A stretch of 5,064 nucleotides of DNA, from NCBI GenBank assembly GCA_025057195.1, contig JANWWX010000104.1:1-5064 (forward strand), given 5' to 3'. The position numbers and the translations under genes were made by a program. The notes under the pieces are model-generated. The model was not told the origin of the DNA. It was given only the letters and a program-made list of their open reading frames with translations, and searched no databases. This document shows, piece after piece, positions 1 to 5,064 of this stretch. This DNA is from Leptospiraceae bacterium (GTDB lineage Bacteria; Spirochaetota; Leptospiria; Turneriellales; Turneriellaceae). The stretch's first letter is position 1; each line of letters opens with the position of its first letter.

Positions 1-140
1 TGAGTGTCACCTATCTCACCGGGTTGTACAAAAATACTGGATTGTATTCATACTTATGTTCAATTGATTTCGATAAAGAATTTAATAAAGATAACGAAAA
101 AGTTGAAGATAATTTATTTTTAGAAGATATATCTTTCTAA
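1..140 (+). CDS. C-terminal end of an unidentified AT-rich gene (partial)
   Basis: Reading codons from base 3, the frame stays open for 45 codons and ends at TAA 138-140; the 5' part lies outside the window. The visible peptide starts SVTYLTGLYK and ends LEDISF. It is rich in Asp, Glu, Asn, Lys and Phe with an acidic last third, and has no recognisable motif or membrane segment. There is no in-frame ATG, so this is a gene tail rather than a small complete gene. An open frame this long is unlikely by chance in such AT-rich DNA (19 G or C in the 100 bases 41-140), where TAA, TAG and TGA should be frequent. The composition contrasts sharply with every other gene here and suggests horizontal acquisition, for example by a defence or island gene. 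I do not recognise the family. Confidence 0.6.
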   Translation, partial: SVTYLTGLYKNTGLYSYLCSIDFDKEFNKDNEKVEDNLFLEDISF

Positions 141-156
141 ATAAAATCAGCGGTGT

Positions 157-171
157 GCCCGCGAAGCGGGC
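157..171. repeat. Tight GC hairpin with GAA loop (REP-like)
   Basis: Arms GCCCGC (157-162) and GCGGGC (166-171) pair perfectly around a three-base GAA loop. The core GCGAAGC (161-167) is the sequence known to form an exceptionally stable mini-hairpin in single-stranded DNA. It lies 17 bases after the stop codon of the upstream gene, a common place for REP-type palindromes. No T-run follows on the + strand, so an intrinsic terminator is unlikely. Whether copies occur elsewhere in the genome cannot be seen from this window. Confidence 0.6.
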
Positions 172-185
172 GGAAGGCAAAGCGA

Positions 186-238
186 GGGCGGGGCGGGAAT
201 CCCTTTTCCCCAAACCCCTTTTCCTTCCCGCCCCGCCC
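186..238. repeat. 14-bp perfect inverted repeat with 25-base loop
   Basis: The left arm GGGCGGGGCGGGAA (186-199) is exactly complementary to the right arm TTCCCGCCCCGCCC (225-238). Pairing ends at both outer edges, where A185 faces G239. The arms are 12/14 GC, so the fold would be very stable as RNA or extruded DNA. The right arm is followed by GAGCG and then an A-rich stretch rather than a T-run, so it does not look like a rho-independent terminator. Each strand carries three closely spaced G-runs in one arm, which raises the possibility of quadruplex formation. It is likely part of the same element as the hairpin at 157-171. Confidence 0.75.
202..224. repeat. Perfect homopyrimidine mirror repeat (H-DNA type)
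   Basis: CCTTTTCCCC (202-211), AAA (212-214) and CCCCTTTTCC (215-224) read the same forwards and backwards on one strand, with every position mirrored about A213. Ten-base pyrimidine arms with mirror symmetry are the classical requirement for intramolecular triplex (H-DNA). The complementary strand carries GGGG-TTT-GGGG-AAAA-GGG, a candidate quadruplex. The mirror repeat exactly occupies the loop of the inverted repeat at 186-238. No function can be assigned from sequence alone. Confidence 0.7.
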
Positions 239-291
239 GAGCGTAAAATTTCAAAATTCGGCGTCGGGATTTTCTTTGAAATAAGTTCGGA

Positions 292-320
292 TTTTGTCCA
301 AAAAGCCCAGAAGGACAAAA
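292..320. promoter_or_regulatory. 8-bp dyad upstream of the phosphatase gene, possible operator
   Basis: TTTTGTCC (292-299) and GGACAAAA (313-320) are perfect inverted copies separated by 13 bases. The dyad lies 60 bases before the proposed ATG at 381, in the region where a promoter or operator would be expected. Spacing of about two helical turns between arm centres suits a dimeric repressor or activator. It could also be a leader-RNA hairpin. No T-run follows on either strand, so it is not a terminator. The regulatory role is inference; only the symmetry is observed. Confidence 0.35.
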
Positions 321-380
321 CGGCGCGAACACTCCGTCAAGAAGTGCTTGCCGAGAAGCTGCCCATTTGCATCTGCCCCC

Positions 381-1724
381 ATGGCCGACCAACAAATCTG
401 GAAATTCATCTCCCACACCCACGATGCTGCGGAACTGCGGGCAGAACTTATCCGCTACGTTTCGCTTTTTGAAATCAACGAGCTTTTATCGGCCTCGCTC
501 GACTATGATGAAGTGTTAAAGATGGTCCTCGAACAGATGCTAGCACTTTCAGGTGCTGAGATCGCCTCTATTTTCATGATCAACAAAGAGGAGCAGGTGC
601 TGGAATTCGCTGCGACCACTGACGCCAAGGCCGATTTGCTGCGCACCATCCGCGTGCCGCTCGGCAAGGGCATTGCAGGCTATGTTGCCGAGACGGGGGA
701 GGCGGTGAACATCGTGGATGTGCGCAACGACCCACGTTATTACAAGGAGGTGGATTTGGCCCGTGGCGGTGAGACGCATTCTTACCTCTGCGTGCCACTG
801 AAGCTACGCGGGGAAATCAAAGGCACGGTGCAATTGTTGAATAAAGCAGGGGGACCTTTCACCGACGCCGATGTCCGGTTGATGCTCAATTTTTCAAGCC
901 AGGCAGCGATTGCCCTGGAAACGTCCCGTTTGCACCGCGAGGCGCTGCGCCGTAAAGCCTTTGAGCGCGACGTGCAACTGGCAGCAGATATCCAAAAGCA
1001 GTCATTGCCACACAGCATGCCGCAGCTTGCTGGATATTCGATCTTTGGCCACACCGAACCGGCGCAGGATGTCGGCGGTGACTATTTCCAATTCATCCCC
1101 CATGTCGATCGCACGGGGAAAAGTAAACTCGACATCGTTGTCGCCGATGTTGCCGGCAAAGGAATTCCAGCCTCGCTGGTCGTTTCCAATTTCCATGCTG
1201 CGATTCGCCTTTTGTCACCGCTTTACGATACACTGGGCGAGCTGGCCTACCAGCTCAACAATTTCATGCGCCAGAACCTACCCAGCGGCACTTTTGTGAC
1301 AGCATTCATCGCACGCCTCGATGCCGCGTCGGGCACGCTCCACTACACCACCTGCGGCCACAATCCACCGCATGTGTTCCGCAAAAATGGCAACGGCTAT
1401 GCAATTACCGTACTCGAACAGGGCGGAACGGCGTTAGGCCTGCGCTACGATATGGAATACCGGGTACACCGGCTGGTGTTAGCGCCCCACGATGTGCTGC
1501 TCATTTTTTCTGACGGTCTGACGGAGGCAATGAATGGTCGTTTCCTGCAGTACGAAACCGAACGGATGAATGCCTGCGTGCTGCGGACACTTTCTGGCTT
1601 ACCAGGGCCGCCCGATGCCGTACGTATTGTCGAGGATTTACGCATCGAAGTAGCCAAATTCCGCCAAGGGCATGAGGTCAACGACGACATGACCGTGGTC
1701 TGCCTGGTGCGGCAGGCGAATTAA
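381..1724 (+). CDS. GAF domain SpoIIE/PP2C-type serine phosphatase (RsbU-like)
   Basis: This is a 447-residue cytoplasmic protein with no signal peptide or membrane segment. A helical N-terminus (about 1-30) leads into a GAF sensor domain (about 30-185), an Arg/Glu-rich coiled linker (about 186-212) and a C-terminal SpoIIE phosphatase domain. The PP2C metal-binding motifs are all present: VGGDYF with Asp234, VADVAGKG with Asp256, CGHNPP at 325-330, SDGLTEA with Asp378, and NDDMT with Asp435/Asp436, so it should be active with Mn or Mg. Such enzymes dephosphorylate phosphoserine on STAS anti-anti-sigma proteins, releasing a sigma factor or other target; the GAF domain would sense a small ligand or a partner protein. 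No STAS or anti-sigma gene is nearby. ATG 381 is preferred, although no Shine-Dalgarno sequence precedes it. An upstream in-frame TTG at 294 would add 29 basic, non-conserved-looking residues. Confidence 0.93.
   Translation: MADQQIWKFISHTHDAAELRAELIRYVSLFEINELLSASLDYDEVLKMVLEQMLALSGAEIASIFMINKEEQVLEFAATTDAKADLLRTIRVPLGKGIAGYVAETGEAVNIVDVRNDPRYYKEVDLARGGETHSYLCVPLKLRGEIKGTVQLLNKAGGPFTDADVRLMLNFSSQAAIALETSRLHREALRRKAFERDVQLAADIQKQSLPHSMPQLAGYSIFGHTEPAQDVGGDYFQFIPHVDRTGKSKLDIVVADVAGKGIPASLVVSNFHAAIRLLSPLYDTLGELAYQLNNFMRQNLPSGTFVTAFIARLDAASGTLHYTTCGHNPPHVFRKNGNGYAITVLEQGGTALGLRYDMEYRVHRLVLAPHDVLLIFSDGLTEAMNGRFLQYETERMNACVLRTLSGLPGPPDAVRIVEDLRIEVAKFRQGHEVNDDMTVVCLVRQAN
1721..1724. other. TTAA shared by two convergent stop codons
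   Basis: The palindrome TTAA gives TAA at 1722-1724 for the phosphatase on the + strand and TAA (complement of 1721-1723) for the glutathione S-transferase on the minus strand. The two genes therefore overlap by four bases tail to tail, leaving no non-coding space for a terminator. Transcripts from each side must run into the opposing coding sequence or stop by factor-dependent termination. No GC hairpin with a T-run is evident in the flanking bases. Confidence 0.9.
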
Positions 1725-2326
1725 CCTGGCGGCCGGGTGGCTGCCAAAGATGGGTGTTTGCCGTGGAAGCCAAGGTACTGCCGCAAGACCGGATCTTCAT
1801 CGACGGGATACATCGCTCGGAAGCGCATCCAATCCAGGTTGCAAAATAAGGCGAGCTCGGAAAGGCCAAGCTTTTCTTCTGCGGTAAAATATACCCCGCG
1901 CAGTTCTTTTTTTAACCAACTCAGGATGGAAGCGACACGCGCTTGCTGCTTTTGTAGGTAAGCAATTTGCGCCACATCAGCGCCGTCACGGGTGAGGTAA
2001 AAGACATTGATTGCTGATTCGACCGCGGCGTCCGCTGCAGTCACGAGGTTGCGTTCACGCCAGTAATCTTGTCCTTGTGCCTGGCGCAGTAGTCGCGGGT
2101 GGCCGGCATACTTCTGGCTCAGGTATTCCAAAATCGTGTGGCTATCCCAGAGCAGCATGCCGTCGATTTCCGCACAGGGCACTTTCCAGATCGGATTTTT
2201 CTCGCGCAAGAGGGCCTGCCCTGCTTCTGTTTGGGTATCGACGAGCTCGAATTGGTGGCCCAATTCCAGGCATAAAAAGCGCACACGGCGCACGAAGGGA
2301 GAGGTAACGCTACCGTAGAGTTTCAT
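1721..2326 (-). CDS. Glutathione S-transferase family protein, YibF-like
   Basis: This is a 201-residue cytoplasmic protein, the usual length for small bacterial GSTs. The N-terminal thioredoxin-like domain (about 1-75) starts [16 protein letters not shown], with Ser9 where the catalytic or thiol-activating residue sits. It continues through the cis-proline loop KVP (Pro50) and the DS pair (Asp61-Ser62) that binds the gamma-glutamyl group of glutathione. An all-helical C-terminal domain (about 85-190) follows, and the tail HPSLAATRPP resembles the end of E. coli YibF as I recall it. Substrate cannot be predicted; family members conjugate or reduce with glutathione, or act without known activity. 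Its ATG overlaps the guaB stop by one base (TGATG), and AGGGG lies seven bases upstream, so it should be translated coupled to guaB. Its stop is shared with the convergent phosphatase gene. Confidence 0.9.
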   Translation of the reverse strand: MKLYGSVTSPFVRRVRFLCLELGHQFELVDTQTEAGQALLREKNPIWKVPCAEIDGMLLWDSHTILEYLSQKYAGHPRLLRQAQGQDYWRERNLVTAADAAVESAINVFYLTRDGADVAQIAYLQKQQARVASILSWLKKELRGVYFTAEEKLGLSELALFCNLDWMRFRAMYPVDEDPVLRQYLGFHGKHPSLAATRPPG

Positions 2327-3861
2327 CAGTCAGCCCCTATGATCGGTTTTTTGTACGAGTAAAGGCCATGCACGCCTCCTTGCACCTGTGCGGCGATCGA
2401 GCGTAGCTCAAAGCGCAGTTTGCCCGAATGCAGTGCCTGGTGGAGCGATGGGATATCCCGACAACCGATATCCTGCAAAGCATGGCGCACCCCCTGCATC
2501 AGGTATGGCACAAAATCAAAAATCGATCCTTTGTCCACAACCGCGCCTGAAACCCCTTGTGCTACTTTGATTTTTTGGTCCTCAACGTTGTAACGGCGGG
2601 CACCGCCGGCAGCTTCCATCGCCTCCAGCGAGGCCATACCACGAAACTTCTTTAGCCGAACCCCGTTTTCATAAAAATATTCGCCGGGTGCCTCTTTACT
2701 GCCGGCCAAAAGAGAGCCAACCATGCCGGCGCTGCCGCCCACTGCCAGTGCCTTGGCGATATCACCAATATTGGTGATGCCACCGTCGGCGATCACAGGC
2801 ACTTTGTATTTGTAAGCCAACTTTGCCGTGTAATAGACGGCAGTGGCTTGTGCGCGCCCACACGCCATGGTATCCTGCGTGATGCAGATCGAACCTGGTC
2901 CCATGCCGACGCGCAGCGAATCTGCTCCGGCGCGGATCAGCGCTTCCGCCTGCTCGCGGGTCACCACGTTGCCAGCCATGACATCGATTTCGGGATATTT
3001 TTTCTTGATTTCTTTGAGCAATTCGATTTGGTATTTGGAATACCCCTGCGCTGAGTCGATAACAAGGAGATCGACACCGCGTGCGATCAGCACTTCGATG
3101 CGCTCGCGGTCGTGCGGGTGGGTGGAGACAGCAGCACCAACCCGCAGTCTTTTATTTTCATCTTTAGTTGCAAGCGGATACTCTTTGTTTTTGACCAGGT
3201 CGGTGCGGCTGACAAGTGCCACCAGTTTTCCCTCTTTATCGACAATCGGCAACTTGCCTTTTTTGGACTTACGCAGGATTTCGTTGGCCTCGGGCAACGA
3301 AACACCACGCGGGGCAGTGATCAGCTCACGGGTCATGACTTGCTCTAAAGGTAAGGAACGGTCGCGTTCAAAATCAATATCCCGGTTGGTCACAATGCCG
3401 ACCAACTTAGTTTGCAGGGTACCGTCCTCTGTGATAGGGACACTGCTGAAGCCATATTGCTCTGTAATCCTGTCCACATCGGCGATCGTGTGGCGCGGCG
3501 AAAGTACAATCGGATCCGTGATAAAGCCATTTTCAAACCGCTTTACCTTTTCCACCTGTGCTGCCTGGTCTTCGATCGAAAGGTTGTTATGGATGATGCC
3601 AATCCCGCCCAAAAGTGCCAGGCCAATCGCCATCTGGCTTTCGGTGACAGTGTCCATCGGCGAGCTGACCAAAGGGATTTTGATCCGGATGTTGCGTGAG
3701 ACCTGGGTCTCGAGATTCACCTCGTGCGGGGCAAAATCGATATAACCGGGTAGGATGAGAAAATCTTTGTAGGTGATGCCGGGCTTTTTGCTGAAAAGCT
3801 CCTCGCCGGATAGGCCATCTTGCAGTTTACCGCTGCTTCTTACCGACTTGCCACGTGCCAT
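2326..3861 (-). CDS. guaB: Inosine-5'-monophosphate dehydrogenase, eukaryote-like type
   Basis: This cytoplasmic enzyme oxidises IMP to XMP with NAD+, the committed step of guanine nucleotide synthesis. The 511-residue product is close to the human length (514). A TIM barrel begins after [11 protein letters not shown] (33-43) and is interrupted by two CBS domains (about 118-165 and 172-228), which commonly bind regulatory nucleotides. Visible active-site elements are SSPMDT (66-71), DS (270-271), the catalytic Cys326 in GSICITQ, the ADGG loop (358-361), the mobile flap around FRGMAS and the Arg423-Tyr424 dyad. GSICITQ, MACGRAQ and AQGVSGAV resemble animal enzymes rather than typical bacterial ones, which have GSICTTR and PEGVEG. 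ATG 3861 fits the family length and the DGLSGEELF start region. An in-frame TTG at 3894 would add 11 residues; neither start has a clear Shine-Dalgarno sequence. guaA is not adjacent. The stop overlaps the GST start. Confidence 0.95.
   Translation of the reverse strand: MARGKSVRSSGKLQDGLSGEELFSKKPGITYKDFLILPGYIDFAPHEVNLETQVSRNIRIKIPLVSSPMDTVTESQMAIGLALLGGIGIIHNNLSIEDQAAQVEKVKRFENGFITDPIVLSPRHTIADVDRITEQYGFSSVPITEDGTLQTKLVGIVTNRDIDFERDRSLPLEQVMTRELITAPRGVSLPEANEILRKSKKGKLPIVDKEGKLVALVSRTDLVKNKEYPLATKDENKRLRVGAAVSTHPHDRERIEVLIARGVDLLVIDSAQGYSKYQIELLKEIKKKYPEIDVMAGNVVTREQAEALIRAGADSLRVGMGPGSICITQDTMACGRAQATAVYYTAKLAYKYKVPVIADGGITNIGDIAKALAVGGSAGMVGSLLAGSKEAPGEYFYENGVRLKKFRGMASLEAMEAAGGARRYNVEDQKIKVAQGVSGAVVDKGSIFDFVPYLMQGVRHALQDIGCRDIPSLHQALHSGKLRFELRSIAAQVQGGVHGLYSYKKPIIGAD
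2334..2338 (-). promoter_or_regulatory. Ribosome binding site of the GST gene, inside guaB
   Basis: On the minus strand AGGGG lies seven bases before the ATG at 2326-2324, within the last codons of guaB. It is the only clear Shine-Dalgarno sequence in front of any start seen in this window. It supports both this start codon and translation of the GST from the guaB message. Confidence 0.65.
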
Positions 3862-3926
3862 GGGGTAAGTTTGGCAAGAAAAACAGCGGGTCAATGCAAA
3901 TGCAGTTGCGCTGTCTTAAAAAAGGT
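3862..3926 (-). other. 65-base gap between the envelope protein gene and guaB
   Basis: Read on the minus strand, this gap follows the envelope protein's TAA and precedes the guaB ATG. A run of six T occurs just after that stop (complement of 3918-3923), but no GC stem stands before it, so it is not a credible intrinsic terminator. A TTGACC overlaps the alternative TTG start at 3894, yet no acceptable -10 box lies 16-18 bases further on. The simplest reading is a spacer within one transcript, although an unrecognised guaB promoter is possible. Confidence 0.45.
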
Positions 3927-5064
3927 TTATTGAAATCGCAGCACGGTGGACAATGCTGCGGTATAAAATAACGCTGGCGCCTGCGGGTCACTAATGTAAT
4001 ACCCGGACACAGCTAAACTCACGCCCCAGTGGGACCGAATATACCACGTGGCTATGGCACCAGCTGTGACCCCGGGCAGGAGCACTGTGGTCTGTGCGTA
4101 GATAGTGCGGACATGCGCGGTGAAAATGCCTGCAACGGCATATGGGGTCAGCGCAAAGCGGCTTTTATTCCAGGTATAACCCAACCCACCCAGCAGCGAG
4201 GCCCCGGCCAGTCCAGCAAAATCCTCACGGCGGAAGCCAAAGTGGCCTTCGATGCGGAACTGCGGCTCAAAAAACGGCCATAGTCTCAGCGAAGCATGGA
4301 GCGTAGGGCCAGCCAAGATCCCAATCCGAGTCCCCGAAAACAGCATCCCCCTGCTCCCTGACAACCCAGCATGCACGGCGAAATGCCGATCCTGGGTTCG
4401 CTGCATCTTTTGCAGTGCTGTCTTTTCACTAACCTTGTCAAGTGCCTGGCGGCGTGCTGTGAGGTCAGAACCCACGGGGTATGAAGTTTCGGCGATCCGC
4501 CGCTCAGAAACGGCAGTGATATTGACCTTGTTTTCGCTGACAAATACCAGGTAGGCATCGGTGACACCATAGCGTTCAAGCCATGCCTTGATCCGGCGCC
4601 GGTCACGGTGTTGGGCGAGTTGCAGCGCATGTTCCTGCTCTGCCTGTGCGACTTTATACTTAGTGAAAAATTCAAAGACGGTGAGATAATTACCCGGTGT
4701 GCGCAGCGATAGCTCTTTTTTGAGTGCAAGGAGTTCCGATTCTGCTCGTTGCCTCTCCTCGGTAGTGTCGAACGCCGGCACCAAAACCAAAAGGCGCAGA
4801 TGGCTGTAGCTTGAACCCTTGTTGGCCTGCAGGGCATATTGATAAATTGTGGACACAATCGCAGAGGCCAAATTATCGATATGCCGAAACACGCGGTTTG
4901 TGATATCACTTTCCTCTTCGACCCGACCAATGAAGCGTTTACTTTCTGCATTATAGATCAGCGCCTGCATGGAAATGCGCGAGTTTTCACGGTCAACCCG
5001 GAATTTTCCAACAATCAGGATATCGCACTGCGCTTCCGCGGCCACAGCTGCCAGTGCAGTGGCT
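3927..5064 (-). CDS. Envelope protein with FlgO/TolB-N-like part and C-terminal beta-barrel (5' partial)
   Basis: The frame is open to the right edge, so the N-terminus (and any signal peptide) is missing; 378 residues are visible. Residues about 13-75, with CDILIVGKFRV, ISMQALIYNAES and a following helix, resemble the alpha/beta fold of FlgO, TolB-N or CsgG-type envelope proteins. A second unit seems to start at LRLLVLVPAFDT (about 89) and includes a charged helical stretch and DAYLVFVSENKVNITAV. From about 227 to the end (LRFQ) the sequence alternates Gly, aromatic and hydrophobic residues, typical of a small outer-membrane beta-barrel of perhaps eight strands. A GTG at 5045 is internal, since coding continues upstream of it without a stop. 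It probably sits in the outer membrane with a periplasmic domain. It is likely co-transcribed with guaB. I do not recognise an exact family and assign no function. Confidence 0.75.
   Translation of the reverse strand, partial: ATALAAVAAEAQCDILIVGKFRVDRENSRISMQALIYNAESKRFIGRVEEESDITNRVFRHIDNLASAIVSTIYQYALQANKGSSYSHLRLLVLVPAFDTTEERQRAESELLALKKELSLRTPGNYLTVFEFFTKYKVAQAEQEHALQLAQHRDRRRIKAWLERYGVTDAYLVFVSENKVNITAVSERRIAETSYPVGSDLTARRQALDKVSEKTALQKMQRTQDRHFAVHAGLSGSRGMLFSGTRIGILAGPTLHASLRLWPFFEPQFRIEGHFGFRREDFAGLAGASLLGGLGYTWNKSRFALTPYAVAGIFTAHVRTIYAQTTVLLPGVTAGAIATWYIRSHWGVSLAVSGYYISDPQAPALFYTAALSTVLRFQ

Larger units (their letters stand above)
141..380. other. GC-rich intergenic region with several symmetric repeats
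   Basis: This 240-base gap separates the AT-rich gene tail from the phosphatase gene. Its left half (about 151-243) is very GC-rich and holds a small hairpin, a long inverted repeat and a mirror repeat; its right half (244-320) is AT-richer and holds an 8-bp dyad. Open frames cross it on both strands, including one from TTG 294 in frame with the phosphatase, but their peptides are Pro/Arg/Lys-rich and look non-coding. No convincing sigma70 promoter is seen: a TTGAAA at 276-281 could be a -35 box, but nothing like TATAAT lies 16-18 bases downstream. The region must presumably carry the phosphatase promoter, because no other leader sequence is available unless transcription reads through from the gene on the left. 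Confidence 0.6.

Noticed and set aside
157..238. Rho-independent terminator for the AT-rich upstream gene
   Set aside because: Both hairpins lack a following T-run on the + strand. On the minus strand a T-rich stretch begins only about nine bases after the small hairpin, and no minus-strand gene ends there.
294..380. TTG 294 as the true start of the phosphatase
   Set aside because: It would add 29 residues of highly basic sequence covering half of the dyad, with no Shine-Dalgarno sequence and no resemblance to GAF protein N-termini. ATG 381 gives a sensible start, though this is not proven.
155..472. A 105-codon + strand frame and opposing minus-strand frames across the intergenic repeats
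   Set aside because: They are open only because the repeats are GC-rich; the peptides are low-complexity Pro/Arg/Lys sequence and run into the phosphatase gene out of frame.
2843..3745. A 300-codon open frame on the + strand, antisense to guaB
   Set aside because: It lies entirely opposite a strongly conserved guaB, its product is Ser/Arg-rich without any recognisable domain, and no ribosome binding site was found for it. Long antisense frames are a common by-product of codon bias.
3892..3910. Palindrome-like TGCAAATGCA near the guaB start as an operator
   Set aside because: The arms are short, need a bulged base and leave a two-base loop. It is too weak to distinguish from chance.
4286..4951. 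A 221-codon minus-strand frame overlapping the envelope protein gene in another phase
   Set aside because: The peptide is rich in Ser, Arg and Cys with no domain pattern, while the other phase shows coherent strand/helix segments and a barrel-like C-terminus and runs without a stop to the window edge.

Overview
The window (about 5.1 kb) comes from a bacterium of moderate to fairly high GC content. The last gene ends in what looks like an outer-membrane beta-barrel, so a Gram-negative (diderm) cell envelope is likely. A GAF-SpoIIE serine phosphatase, a eukaryote-type IMP dehydrogenase and a lineage-specific envelope protein together would fit a spirochaete of the Leptospirales. That is an inference from general resemblance and is held weakly. 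No rRNA, tRNA, CRISPR array, transposase or prophage gene is visible.

Layout from left to right. Bases 1-140 hold the last 45 codons of an unidentified + strand gene of extremely low GC (19 of the 100 bases at 41-140 are G or C). At about base 150 the composition switches abruptly. A GC-rich intergenic stretch (141-380) follows, packed with symmetric DNA: a tight GAA-loop hairpin (157-171), a 14-bp inverted repeat (186-199/225-238) whose loop is a perfect 23-bp mirror repeat (202-224), and a separate 8-bp dyad (292-299/313-320). Next comes a complete + strand GAF-SpoIIE (PP2C-type) phosphatase gene (381-1724). It converges on a leftward block of three minus-strand genes, read in this order: a 5'-truncated envelope/beta-barrel protein (5064-3927), IMP dehydrogenase guaB (3861-2326) and a YibF-like glutathione S-transferase (2326-1721).

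The three leftward genes are probably co-transcribed. Only 65 bases separate the barrel gene from guaB, with no convincing terminator, and guaB and the GST gene share one base in a TGATG stop/start junction. The GST and phosphatase genes meet tail to tail, and one palindromic TTAA supplies both stop codons. The functional links are loose: guanine nucleotide synthesis (guaB) sits with a probable thiol/detoxification enzyme, and the phosphatase is likely the output stage of a partner-switching (RsbU-type) regulatory system whose STAS and anti-sigma partners are not in the window.

No clear new multi-gene system can be demonstrated here. The points most worth a second look are the nested symmetric element at 157-238, the AT-rich gene it borders, the eukaryote-type IMP dehydrogenase with both residues linked to mycophenolic acid sensitivity, and the two-part architecture of the envelope protein.
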